From NCBI GenBank assembly GCA_043228905.1, contig JBHGNT010000011.1:18166001-18230000 (forward strand): a stretch of 64,000 nucleotides of DNA. The letters are read 5' to 3'. Positions 48,900 through 59,800 of the stretch are shown here, piece after piece. Under the pieces are notes generated by a model that did not search any database, was not told the DNA's origin, and was given only the letters and a program-made list of their open reading frames with translations. The position numbers and the translations under genes were made by a program. The stretch comes from Azolla caroliniana. Taxonomy: Eukaryota > Polypodiophyta. Each line of letters opens with the position of its first letter. Positions within the stretch are counted from its first letter, which is position 1.

Positions 48900-50193
48900 A
48901 ATCATATGTCGGCTTTGTAGCCAACCTAATTGGAATTGGTGTACCCTTCGAGTCGAATCGGTGTGACCGATTTGTAGAGGATGTCGTAATCCATGGTCCC
49001 ACTCACATACCTTAGTAGTCGCTTAACACAATCGTGATGAATGGCACATAGAGTCTGCATGAACTAGTTAAGGAGGCCGACAGAGTAATTGAGATCAGGT
49101 TGGGTAACAGTGAGATAAATAAGGCTTCCAACTACTTGACAATACGCAGGGACTCGACATCTAGCTTTAGGTTTCATTCGAGAGGGGTAGCGAGGCTCAC
49201 ACTTTGTCATCCCAAATTGAAAGAACATATTGAGGATATAGTGTCGTTGGGAGATCATGATGCCGCCAAGAGTCCGAATTACTTCTATGCAGAGGAAGTA
49301 ATGTCACTCCTCCATCTCTTTCATTTCGAATTGTCTGGAGAGTAGTTGTTTGATATGTTCGATATTTGCTAAGTGCTCTCCTCCAATGACCAAGTCATCC
49401 ACATATATTATGATGAATAGCTGTCCTCTAGGGTCGTTCCGGATGAAAAGAGAATCATTCACATATATTATGATGAATAGCTATCCTCTAGAGTTGTTCC
49501 GGATGAAAAGAGAATCATCCACATATATTATGATGAATAGCTTTCATGCTTTCTGGAGTCATTATGACATTTTAAAGCTGATTTGATGAAGATATTGGAT
49601 AATCTTTGAATGCCAGGCTCTAGGTGCCTACTTGAGGCCATAGAGAGGCTTTTTGAGTCGGCAAACAGCAGTTGGATGCGTACGCGACTTGAATTCAGGT
49701 GGTTGTACCATGTACACATCCTCATCTAATTCGCCTTGGAGAAAGGCATTCTTGAAGTCCATCTAATGGAGGTGCCACCCATTTGCTACTGCAAGCGGAA
49801 TCACGATTCGAATGGTAGTCATCTTTGCCACCGGGGCAAAGGTCTCTTCGTAATCGACCCCGTGTGTTTGCGCATACCCTTTTGCCACAAGCGGGGTCTT
49901 CTACTAATTGGTGGTGGCTTCGGCATTGTGCTTCACCTTGTATATCCATCGACATTTGATTGTCTTTTGATGGGGTGAAGAGGGGATGAGATCCCATGTC
50001 TCGTTCCTGGAGAGTGCTTGCATCTCCTCATTCATCGCTTCGACCCATCGTGGGTCCTTCATGGCTACGGAAAAATTTTCCGGCTCTCGGACTGTCGCCA
50101 CCTTCATCATAAAGGCATAATGAAATGCTATATAGTCATTGTAGCCGAATCGACTAATTACATTCTTTTCTCGGATGGAGCGACATGGTTGTT
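48900..50193 (-). pseudogene. Copia-2 reverse transcriptase and partial RNase H
   Basis: On the minus strand RT starts with EPENFSVAMKDPRWVEAM and NETWDLIPSSPHQ and continues through a region with KTPLVAKGYAQTHGVD-like remnants and a triplicated YVDD segment (49395-49545). RNase H-side sequence follows (VPAYCQVVGSLIYLTVTQPD, CVKRLLRYVSGTMDYDILY) and breaks off after GYKAD at an inserted LTR. Multiple stops and frameshifts are present. Confidence 0.88.
49395..49545 (-). repeat. 60-bp in-frame triplication of the YVDD-coding segment
   Basis: TCATCCACATATATTATGAT recurs at 49395, 49455 (one change) and 49515. On the minus strand this encodes LFIIIYVDD, LFII.YVND and LFIIIYVDD separated by SLFIRN.(P/S)RG. 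Twenty codons per unit keep the frame. Confidence 0.9.
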
Positions 50194-50198
50194 CACTT

Positions 50199-51018
50199 TG
50201 TTGGGAGACAGGTCCCTCCGGATGGGAAGGGAGAAGAACAGTGCTGATGAACATACTCGGCCGAGACCGAAACCGTGTGAGGAGTACCCAGCTACGGAGA
50301 GCTGGATGGTGCAGACCCGGTGAGAACCGGATGAGGAGTACCCGGCTACGGAGAGCCGGATGGTGCAGACCCGGTGAGAACCGGATGAGGAGTACCCGGC
50401 TACAGAGAGCCGGATGGTGCAGACTCGGTGAGAACTGGATGAGGAGTACCCGGCTTCAGAGAGCCGGATGGTGCAGACCCGGTGAGAACCGGATGAGGAG
50501 TACCCGGCTACGGAGAGCTGGATGGTGCAGACCCGGTGAGGAGTGCTCACCGGATGAAGAGACATATTCGTAAATATGTTTCTGAGAGTCCATCATGGCT
50601 ATATTTGTAAATAGCCGAAAAGTCATATTAGTATAAATATGACTTAGGGCAAACTTTTAGTGGTTTTTTTTAGGTTGTTAATTCTTGTTGGTGCAAGAAG
50701 AGAGAGCGCGTAACAGTGTACAGAGAGTGAGAGAGAGAGGAAGAGGTCGTTGCCTCTGTTGTAACCGCCGCCTGTGGCGAAGGTCGTGAGCGCGAGGTCG
50801 TTGCCTTCGTGAGCTCACTATTGTAATCATTGTGATATAGTGATAGTTTGGAGTCTGTGGACTCCCGTGGTTTTTCCCTCTCAGGGTTTTCCACGTTAAA
50901 CATCCTGCATTTTTTTTTCTCTCCTTTGTGTCGTGTTTTTCGCTTCCCGTTTTCTGGGTATGATTCTAAGCTCGGTTGTGGCCGAGCGTTGCGTATAGGG
51001 AGCGTGCAGTTCCTGTCA
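50199..51018 (+). mobile_element. Solo LTR (family T, Copia-like), plus strand
   Basis: The 820-bp sequence runs from TGTTGGGAGACAGG to CCTGTCA with TSD CACTT at 50194-50198 and 51019-51023. It has a TATAAATA box (50632-50639) and a GGGTTTTCCACG segment near 50884 typical of plant Copia R-U5 regions. The U3 part carries 54-bp tandem repeats. No internal domain remains. Confidence 0.9.
50281..50539 (+). repeat. 54-bp tandem repeats in the solo LTR (four full, one partial)
   Basis: Units start GGAGTACCC at 50281, 50335, 50389, 50443 and 50497 and differ at a few positions. Each contains an imperfect fold CCGGCTACGGAGAGCCGG. They lie upstream of the TATA box, where repeated LTR motifs often act as enhancers; that role is inference. 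Confidence 0.95.
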
Positions 51019-51023
51019 CACTT

Positions 51024-52553
51024 GTCTTCATGAACGCTTTCTTGGCTCCTGGTGTCCTCATGATAGGAACATCCAATCCACCATACTCATTGTCGAGCGA
51101 GTGAGCCGATTTGTTTCCATCTTAGTCTTCATGCTCAGGCATTTTGGCCTCTCCTTTGTCCGATTTTAGACTTGGCCGCGACATGCTGCGATTGCTCGGT
51201 GGCTTCTGTGGTCCACTCAATTTGGTTGAGATCGGACTTTCCTTTGGCGTGAGCTTTAGTCCTCCGAGGCTATATTGAAGTCTGTTTCGATTGGATCAAA
51301 TGGAGTTGGGCCGAATAAGACATCCCTACTCATGCATACCTTCTTGATGGAGGGGTTGAAGCACTTATACCCCTTTTGTTTGAGTGAAGACCCCAATGAT
51401 ACACTTCTCCAATTTTGGATCAAGCTTTTGCCGCTTTTCATCGGGAATGTGTACAAACGCGATCAACAGAATATCATGACGTGGGATAGATCCGACTTCT
51501 TCCCATAGAACTTCTCGCGGGGGGTGATATTGTGCACCACAGATGTTGTGCATCAATTCATCAAATAGACGATCGTGTTCACCTCTTCAGCACGGTATGA
51601 TTTTGGCAGAATTTTCTCATTCATCATTACCCTTGCCGCCTCAAGGATATGCCAATCTCCTTCTCGGTAAAGGTTGGGAGTTCAATGACGACTCCTTTCG
51701 ATTGCATTCCTTTGAGCTTCTAGAGATTAATGTGGCCAATTCTTTTGTGTCATAGCTCTATGTCGGCATTGGCTTTATGGCCCTTGGCAAACATTGTTGT
51801 TTTCATCTCGTGAGAATCAAGAATGAACATTCGGCCTTCTCTTTGTCCACGATCGATAATTCAACATTCTTTTTCGATGAAGCACCCTTTGTTGTTGAAC
51901 CGAACTTGCATGCCTTGTTCCACAATCTGGCCGACCGAGACCAGATTCTTTGTTATTGTTGGAACATGCAGGATGTTCTTGATGTAGGTTTGGTTGCTCT
52001 CTTCTCCAAATGGGACATTGTCGACATGCTGAATGGGGTGAATTGTGTCATCCCATGTTTCCACATAGTTGGGTCGTTCGGGCTTTTGAAGCTCTCGAAA
52101 CCAATCTTTATGAAACGTCATGTGATTGGATGCACCTAATTGGACAAACCTTACATCTTTTGAGTTAGAGGTGTTGGTTGGGTTGGAGGTCGACATTGAG
52201 TTCGCTCTGTGCCTAATTACAAACATTCCGCCACGATCGTCTTAGTTGGAGTTTGAGGCATAGTTGGTGAGTTGTTGGCCTGTGGAGGCCGACTCACTCT
52301 TCTTTTTGAGATACTCTGCATCGTAGTGGCCGAATTTGCCACAATACCCGCACTAGGCGGAATTGTTTTGTCGGTTTAGTCCGGCATGATTGCTCCCCCT
52401 TCTACTAAACGCTCTGCCTCACGCGTTTGAAACGTCTTGCCGATAGTACAAGTTGTGTTCTTGGGGTTGTTCTTGGTTGTGTCAGCCTTGGCCAAATCAA
52501 CCTCTTCTTCCACGACTTTGTCCCCTTCCTCTATCCAAGTTTGAATTGAGCAT
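51024..52553 (-). pseudogene. Copia-2 gag knuckle, protease and GAG-pre-integrase, integrase core deleted
   Basis: On the minus strand the fragment starts in gag next to the Copia-3 LTR (DRGRGQSRGRRG). It has a decayed zinc knuckle (CGKFGHYDAEY near 52300-52350) and protease-side sequence with QLGASNHMTFHKDWF and HVPTITKNLVSVGQIVEQGM (51861-52226). GAG-pre-integrase with FTEKEIG follows. At about 51650 the frame jumps from there to HILEAARVMMNEKILP, which lies after the integrase catalytic core in Copia-1. The core (D, D and most of the E region) is therefore gone. Confidence 0.88.
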
Positions 52554-52903
52554 TGTAGAAAGTAGCGTGCGGAAGCAAGTATGAAGACAGAACAGAGGAA
52601 GGAAACTCAGGTTCAATGGAGAGCTTAGGCTTACACGGTATACGCGGGAGAGACAGAGAGAGAAACACAAAAAACTATATTCAACAATAATACTCAATCT
52701 CTGTACATAAGACATGCTCAGTGAGCACTTTTATACAAGTCCTAGAAGGACTGACCGAAGTACTGACAGTACTTCAATGCTCATCAAGAGCCCCTACACT
52801 AACTCCCAAATATATTCCTCACGGAATATCTTTCCTAACGACCTCCCGGTTTATGTACTCGGCCTAACCGATCGGTCCCAACCGATCCGGTCCTCGGCTT
52901 CTT

Positions 52904-53156
52904 TGTTAACTCTTAGGGCCGGACAATGTCCTAACACAGGGTGTCTACGGAAGACACTTCCCCAAAGGGTGTTACGGCAACCGGATTAGACTTCAACGCT
53001 TAATCCTACTTGATTAAGTTACTTATTATGATCGTCTTTCAATATAACAATTAAGACAGAATGGCAATTAACACAGAGAGATAACAACGCTTAAGCTTTC
53101 ATTAATTAACCGCTCCTGATTACATTGTATCCGGACTCCTTTGCCGGCCAGTAACA
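52904..53156 (-). repeat. 3' LTR of Gypsy-3 with internal deletions
   Basis: It matches the 435-bp right LTR but lacks about 165 bp between GTATCCGG and ACTCCTTTG, including the CCTTTAAATAGG promoter-like part, and another 17 bp near 53040. Both outer ends are intact. Confidence 0.9.
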
Positions 53157-53210
53157 CATGGCACGCCCGTGGGACAGTACCTTGTACGTCGAATCCACAA
53201 CCGACCCTTG

Positions 53211-56200
53211 CTATTCTTCGTCCAAAATGTCCAGAATGCTTTGTTCGAGAGGCTCCAATGGTTCATTTGGAAGTGGTTGTTGTTGTTGTTGCTGCTCTGT
53301 TGATGTCTGCTGCGGCGGGTCCGTTGGTGCTTGTTGCGGCTGCTCCTCCGTTTGTGGCTCTGACACCAGCGTCTCCATCGTTGCTCCCTGCGTCGTAGTG
53401 GTCTCCGGTTGACTGGTTCCCAGCTGGCCCTCAGCCGGCGATGGTTCCTCATCACTAAGGTTAACCGTTGCCGCTTCCCATGCTTTTTCTTCCCGAACCC
53501 GGGACCGCTCGTAGCTTTCAAACTGGATTTGAGCGTCCAACCTATCATTGTCTAGCTGAGCTACGAGCTGCCTGACCTGCGCCAGTTGTTCATCTACCAA
53601 GACTTGGAAGTCGTCGGCCAGCTCGTCCCGTATGGCGGTGAAGTCCTCGGAAGTCAATGTATAACAATCATCTCCTTCCTTCCGCCGGTTTGCCACATCT
53701 GCCCGTAGCAACTGGAGTTCCGCCGCGTTTTGTGCCCACTTTGTCCACCATTTTACGGAGCTTTCATCAATTAAGTGTTTTGTCTGATTCAGCCATGCCC
53801 AGAGGATGGACTGAATCCGGCTCGTTCCCAATTGCGATTTGGTTTCCGCCGCTTTGCCGTTCCTCCTTCAGTTGTTTGATGATTTTGACGTTGTCCTCCG
53901 CCTGCGCCTTGTAATGCGTCAATTGCCTTTGATATGTGCTTTGTAATTTCTGCAATACTGTTGACGCTCTCTCTTTGTCTTCCTGCTGCTGCCTCTGGAG
54001 CTCCATCCGGACCTTCTCCACCTGGTCCAAGCGTCTTGTATTTTCCGCCCGTTCGTCGGCAATCGCCGTCGCGGCCCGATCAACTGCTTGCTGGAGCTCG
54101 ACCATCCGTTCTTTATGCTCCGTTTCCAACCGTTTCTAGTCCTGGTGCAGGTGCTCAAAATCATCCGTCTTTTGCTTGAGCCGTGCGTTGATCTGACGAC
54201 AGGCCCGGTCCTCGCGGTCCTTCTGCTAGCGGAGCTCTTCCTTTAGCCGTTCAATCTCTGTTTCCGCCGTTTTCCGCAGCTTGTCCTTTTCCTGCAGCAC
54301 TTTGTCTTTCTCCTCCTTTAGCCGGTCGTACGCTTGATGGCCTTTCCGGAGGTTCTCAGCAGTCTTCTTTAATTCGGCTTCGGCCGCCGTCTTCAATTCT
54401 CGTTCACGGCTCCTTAGCGCTTCTTGTGCGACAAGTTCATCTCTCAATTCCGCAAGCTCCTGGGCTTGCGCCGCATCTCTCGCCGGAACGGTTTCCGTTG
54501 CCGGGGTCTTATTGCTATGTACAAGTCGTTCCGTTTCTTTATTCTGTACACTTACCGGAGTCACCGGTGATTGGATCCGTATTTTGGCCATCTCTGTCGT
54601 GACCTGATCCAAGTCTTTTTCAAGGCACCGGATGCTGGACCGGGCCGTCTCTAGTTGTTCGGTTGTGACGAGCAACCGTTCACTTTGCGCTCTTTCTTCC
54701 GCCTCAATATACCCCACTGCTTCGGCTATCTGTTCGCCTATCCACCGGAGCCACAGGCTACCGGTGCCTTGTTGTGCTTTCACGGAGGTTTGACAGATGG
54801 GCTCACTTATAGAGGGGTGGTCCCGCCTGGTTGCGCCGAGTTGCAGTTCCGTTTCTGCCCGTGGACCACCCTGCTGTCCTGGTTCCCCTTGCGCTTCTTC
54901 TTGGATGACCGAGGGAGGCTGCATTGACCTTTCCGACTCTGGCAGGATGGGACTTGCCGGTGTTGCCGGTGGTGCCGGGGCTTCTGTTTCCGGTGCCATA
55001 TGCACCGGTTCCGGTTCCTTCCTTGGCGTGGGAGTCTCATTAAGGGGAGCCGGTGTTCCCTCCATCTGAGGGTCCGAACGTTTCCCGACTGTCTCAACGG
55101 TCCTTGCCGACGACCGTCGCTGGAGGTGCTCTGTGGGCTACTCCTCTATTTCCTCCTCCTGAACTCCGGCATTGAGTTTTGCCGCCAAGGGGTCCGCTTC
55201 TCTGTTCACCGGTCGGCGGAGTGTGACCTTTACGGGCCGTGCCGGTGGTTCCTCCTGCGTCTCCGTTGGGGGCTTCCGGCTGCCGCTTCCTGCTGCCGCC
55301 TATTCTGCATCCGCCGCCTTTCCCTTAGTGGCCTTAGAGGCCAACAGCTGTTGCCGTTTGGAAGCCGTCCTTGGGGTGCCGTCCGCCACTCTTCCTCGCT
55401 TCTTGGGCTGAACGGGCTGGACGGGTGGCACAAGCAAGGTGAGCCACTGCGTTACGGTGTGCCATATCCTCCGTCCGTCTTGGCCTTCTTTGCCGTCTTT
55501 GCCTCTGACGATCTCGATCGCCGCACACAACCCATCTGCGATCAATACCGGCCAATCCACCTTGATCCCTTCATAGGTGGCGATGATCATCCCTGCCCGG
55601 TTCTGCGGCATGACAGGGGGTCTAGGGTACACGTGGCCGTATTCATGGAGCACACGAGCAATTTCGCGGAACAGCATATCTCCGCCGCCCTGTGTCCGGT
55701 AGCCCTTGCTAGCTAGAGCCATATCCTCCGTCCGTCTTGGCCTTCTTTGCCATATCCTCCGTCCGTCTTGGCCTTCTTTGCCGTCTTTGCCTCTGACGAT
55801 CTCGATCGCCGCACACAACCCATCTGCGATCAATACCGGCCAATCCACCTTGATCCCTTCATAGGTGGCGATGATCATCCCTGCCCGGTTCTGCGGCATG
55901 ACAGGGGGTCTAGGGTACACGTGGCCGTATTCATGGAGCACACGAGCAATTTCGCGGAACAGCATATCTCCGCCGCCCTGTGTCCGGTAGCCCTTCTTTG
56001 CCGTCTTTGCCTCTGACGATCTCGATCGCCGCACACAACCCATCTGCGATCAATACCGGCCAATCCACCTTGATCCCTTCATAGGTGGCGATGATCATCC
56101 CTGCCCGGTTCTGCGGCATGATAGGGGGTCTAGGGTACACGTGTCCGTATTCATGGAGCACACGAGCAATTTCGCGGAACAGCATATCTCCGCCGCCCTG

Positions 56201-56467
56201 TGTCCGGTAGCCCTTGCTAGCTAGAGAGTACTCACCAAAATACCTGATGAGTTGCTTCGGGGTTGGATTGTCGATCGTGAGTATGCCTCCCTCCGGAAGG
56301 CCTGTTAACGCTCGAATCGCCTCTGCCGTTATGACCTCTGTATCAATTTCCTTGATCACTTTGTCGGCTTCTTTGTGTGGCGGTACTTTCATCATCATCA
56401 AGAAGCCCTCGAGCCTGTGTTGCTTCAGCCATGTCTTGGCGGCTTCTAACAGCGTTTGCGGGTCCAT
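53211..56467 (-). pseudogene. Gypsy-3 extra ORF downstream of integrase, long coiled-coil protein (broken)
   Basis: I do not recognise this protein. The ATG at 56467 starts MDPQTLLEAAKTWLKQHRLE. A compact N-terminal domain follows (LTGLPEGGILTIDNPTPKQ, then GYRTQGGGDMLFREIARVL and GMIIATYEGIKVDWPVLIAD), part of which is triplicated. A Pro-rich linker comes next (55070-54900), and then a long heptad-type coiled coil rich in Glu, Lys, Gln and Arg (about 54720-53770; LKEEKDKVLQEKDKLRK, VELQQAVDRAATAIADER). The Gln-rich C-terminus ends ILDILDEE at 53211. About 1085 codons in total are interrupted by one frameshift in the triplicated part and TAG or TAA codons near 55137, 54226, 54137 and 53765. 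It occupies the position of env-like or accessory ORFs in plant Gypsy elements. No signal peptide or membrane segment was seen, which argues against an envelope glycoprotein. Confidence 0.65.
55490..56213 (-). repeat. Near-identical triplication (about 215 bp) in the extra ORF
   Basis: Copies share CCTCTGACGATCTCGATCGC at 55502, 55790 and 56010. The spacing of 288 bp keeps the frame between the first two, but 220 bp breaks it for the third. Identity between copies is almost complete, so expansion was recent or homogenised. An extra short repeat (ATATCCTCCGTCCGTCTTGG) lies at the joint near 55722-55775. Confidence 0.92.
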
Positions 56468-56890
56468 GTCTGTGTCGAGGTCGGATGGCGGTGGCGAGGT
56501 TGGATGGTGATGAGAGTGAGGTTGAGAAAGAGAGAGATCAGAAGGCGGGGGTTCTCTGTGCGTAGGTTCTCATCTGATGATCTTGCAGCGTCTTGGTGCT
56601 TCTGTGCTCCTTGGTTCGCGAAAGTAGAGGGTCTCTACGCGCAGTGGTTTTTGTTTGTGCATTCTGGCGCCTTTTTCGAGTGTGTGCATGTCGTGTACTA
56701 AAATAGCATTATGTCTTGTGGTGGCGCTTTAATGGCCCACTACGTACCTTTTCGCTCCTCGCTCTTTCATCCATTCATTCCTCGCTTTTGCATGATTGTT
56801 TTTTTTTTTTTTTTTAGTTATTATTATTATTAGTGTGACGTCACTTGTCCGTTGGTCCTCTCGGACCCTTACCGGCCTCATTCTCCCCAG
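56468..56890 (-). other. Gap between Gypsy-3 pol and extra ORF
   Basis: There is no coding signature. A T-run of about 22 bases followed by ATTATTATT lies at 56790-56830, which is an A-run on the transcribed strand. The gap could hold a promoter or splice acceptor for the extra ORF; I see no decisive signal. Confidence 0.5.
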
Positions 56891-59800
56891 TTACCGGCTC
56901 GCCTTCTCTGCCGTCTTGGTGGTTGCCGTTTCCCTCACTGGTGTCGGTCCTTTGCTCAAATGGGTTCTTAGGCATCGGTCCTCTAATGCCTTCAACCGGA
57001 ATCCGTTGACCCATTTGCCTAGCACTTCGCCGGCAAGTGTCCCTAACTAGTAGGACCCATTATACTCCCGTGTTAGCCAATACGGTCCGGTCCATCTAAA
57101 CCGTAGTTTACCCGACATCTTGCCCATCCGGGTTTGGAATACTAACACCGGTTTGCCGATTGCGAACATTTTTTCGTTACCTTTCCTGTGCCGGTCGACA
57201 AATGCTTTCCGTCGCCGTTGCTCCAATTCTAAATGTAGGATGCTGGCCAGTCGTTGTTCCTCGAGCTCATACAGCGTTGTCAACCTTATTGCCTCCGACT
57301 CCTTCTCGTTCAGCCGTTCTCGTAGCTGGATCCGTAAGCTGGGTACTTGGAATTCTACCGGCATTACCGCCTCGAGTCCGAACGCTAACCGGAACGGTGT
57401 TGTTCGGATGCTCGTTTTGTATGTCGTCCGGTATGCCCAAAGCGCGCTATGTAGCTTTGTGTCCCAATCCGTCCGGTTTTCGTTGACGATCTTCCGGAGG
57501 ATATTCTGGAGCGTCTTGTTTGTTGATTCCGCTAAACCGTTCGCCTGTGGATAGTAAGGTGTGCTTCGTTTGTGGACAACGGCATAGAATGTCGTCAGGC
57601 TTTCCACTACTTGGCCAAGAAAGTGCCCCCCTTGGTCACTTATTAATTCAATTGGGCATCCGTAACGGCACCAGATGTATTCATATAGAAACTTCATCGT
57701 TGACGCAACGGTGTTATCCCGTAAAGCTTTGGCCTCCACCCATTTCGTGCAGTAATCCGTAGCAACGATAACGTATCGATTACCCGTTCTCATTGCCGGT
57801 GGCTTGAAAGGTCCTACAAAGTCCAGCCCCCACTTCTGGAATGGCTCGAGTGGTAGTACCGGCTGGTGTGGCATACGAGCCTGCTCCGTTGGCTGGCCCA
57901 TTCTCTGGCATAGGTCACATTCTTTTGCGTACCGTACTGCATCTCTTAATGTCGTTGGCCACCATAGGCCACTTTGCCATATTTTTCTGGCCGTCGCATC
58001 TCCGGCATAGTGACCGCCGGCAACTCCGCAGTGGTTTTCCCTCAGTATCAATTCCTTTTCATCGCTGCGCACCGCCCGTCTCCATATGCCGTCCGCGCCC
58101 TTGTGGTACAGTGTGTCTTGCAGTAAGCAGAAATGTCAGCTTTGCACCGCCAGGCGTTTCCGTTTGTCCCGGTTCATCTCTTCCGGAGGCAGTCCTGTGC
58201 TCAGAAACTAGTGCATATTTGTCAGCCATTTGTCTTCCTGTGCCACCGTCTCATCTGCTGCCGTCTCCGTAGTGACTCGAAACATCTCTGCATCCGGAAA
58301 CTCATCCGCTACTCCGTCACCCGTCTCTCCGAACTCTAATCGGCTTAAGTAATCCGCCACGGCATGACAGTAAGGTCCACCGGGCCAATTTTCCGGTGAG
58401 TGACGCTTTGGACACCAGGTAAAGGAGTGCCGAATGATCTACATGGAAGGAAAACTCCCTTCCCAATAAGTAATGTTGAAACTTTGTCACACTGTAGATC
58501 ATCCCTAGAGCTTCCCGTTCTGTAGTAGAGTAGTTCCGTTCTACTTGGGATAGCTTCCGGCTGGCATAGTACATTGGCCGGTACCACTTTGGTTCCGTAA
58601 GCTGCATTAGTACGCTTCCGATTGCGATGTCGGAGATGTCCACGAACACGTGAAATTCTTTACTCCAATCCGGAGGCTACACTACCGGTGCCTGCAACAA
58701 TAGTACCTTGAGGGCCCTATATGCTCTATCCTCGGTGTCGGTCCACTGGAATGGTGTCCGATGTACGGCGGCATGCAACGGTGTAGCCAGGTCGGCCAAG
58801 TATTGGAGCATCCGGTTGTGCCACCGGATCTGGCCTAAGAACCGGCTTAATGCCTTTGCCGTTACCGGCGCCGGTGCTTCTAATATGGCTTTCACTTTGT
58901 CCGGGTCGACTGCGATACCTTCCTGGCTCACAATATGTCCTAATAGAGTTCCACTGGACACGCCAAATACACACTTTTCCGGATTCAAGCTTAGCTAGTA
59001 CGCTCTACACTTTTCTAGACAAAGACGGAGATGCTAAAAATGGTCCTCCTCCCGGCTAGAGACAGCGAAATCGTCAAGGAAAACCTGCATAAAAGCCGGT
59101 ATATATTCACCAAAGATTTCCATGATGATTCGTTGAAATTTTGCCGGTGCCGTTTTGAGTCCGAACATCATCACCACGGCCACAAACACCCCCCATTCGG
59201 TGACGAATGTCGTTTTCTCTTGGTCGTCGGGGTGCATCCGGATCTTATTATACCCGTTGAATCCGTCTAGGAAGCTATAGACCTCATGGCCGGCGACATC
59301 ATCCAACACTCCATCTGTGAACGGAAGTGGAAACGCATCTGTTACCGTAGCCGCATTGAGTTTCCGGTAGTCCACGCAAACTCGAATTTTTCCGTTCTTC
59401 TTCGGTACGACTACGATCGGGCTCAGCCATGTCGCTTTCTTTACCGGACGGATAAAGCCAACTCTTATCAGTTTGTCGATTTCCTCCTTGACCTTGGCGG
59501 CATAATTGGGATTCATCCGGTACCGTCTTTGTGCCACTGGTTTTGCGTCCTTGCTCAAGTGCATCTGATGCTGGTATAACTGAGGGTCGAGTCCTCGCAT
59601 ATCTTCGTATGACCAGGCGAACACATCGCGGAATTCCGTGAGAAGTGTGATCATCGCCGTTTTGTCTTCGGATTTCATCTCCTTGGCAATGTGCACCGGT
59701 TTTGCTTCGTCTGTGGTGCCTAGGTTCACCTCTTCCAGTTGCGACGCTTTCACACGCTATGAAACGGCCATTTCCCGTTCCAACGCTTCCTGCGCTTGCC

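Larger units (their letters stand above)
48900..52553 (-). mobile_element. Copia-2 fragment, minus strand, same family as Copia-1
   Basis: Domains read on the minus strand from gag knuckle (52370) to RNase H (48900) and align with Copia-1 piece by piece. It is cut by Copia-3 in gag, by a solo LTR between integrase and RT, and by a family-T LTR in RNase H. It is the lowest visible layer of the nested stack. Confidence 0.9.

Noticed and set aside
50281-50539. CRISPR-like regular repeats
   Set aside because: Units are contiguous without variable spacers, lie inside an LTR with a clean TSD, and the genome is eukaryotic.
50175-50573. Frames on both strands with an 18-residue repeat (for example RAGWCRPGENRMRSTRL)
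   Set aside because: They are translations of the 54-bp LTR repeats, a multiple of three, with no start context or domain.
53141-57762. Plus-strand frames opposite the Gypsy-3 extra ORF and integrase
   Set aside because: The coiled-coil and integrase motifs are on the minus strand; the plus-strand translations are Cys/Ser/Pro-rich antisense products.
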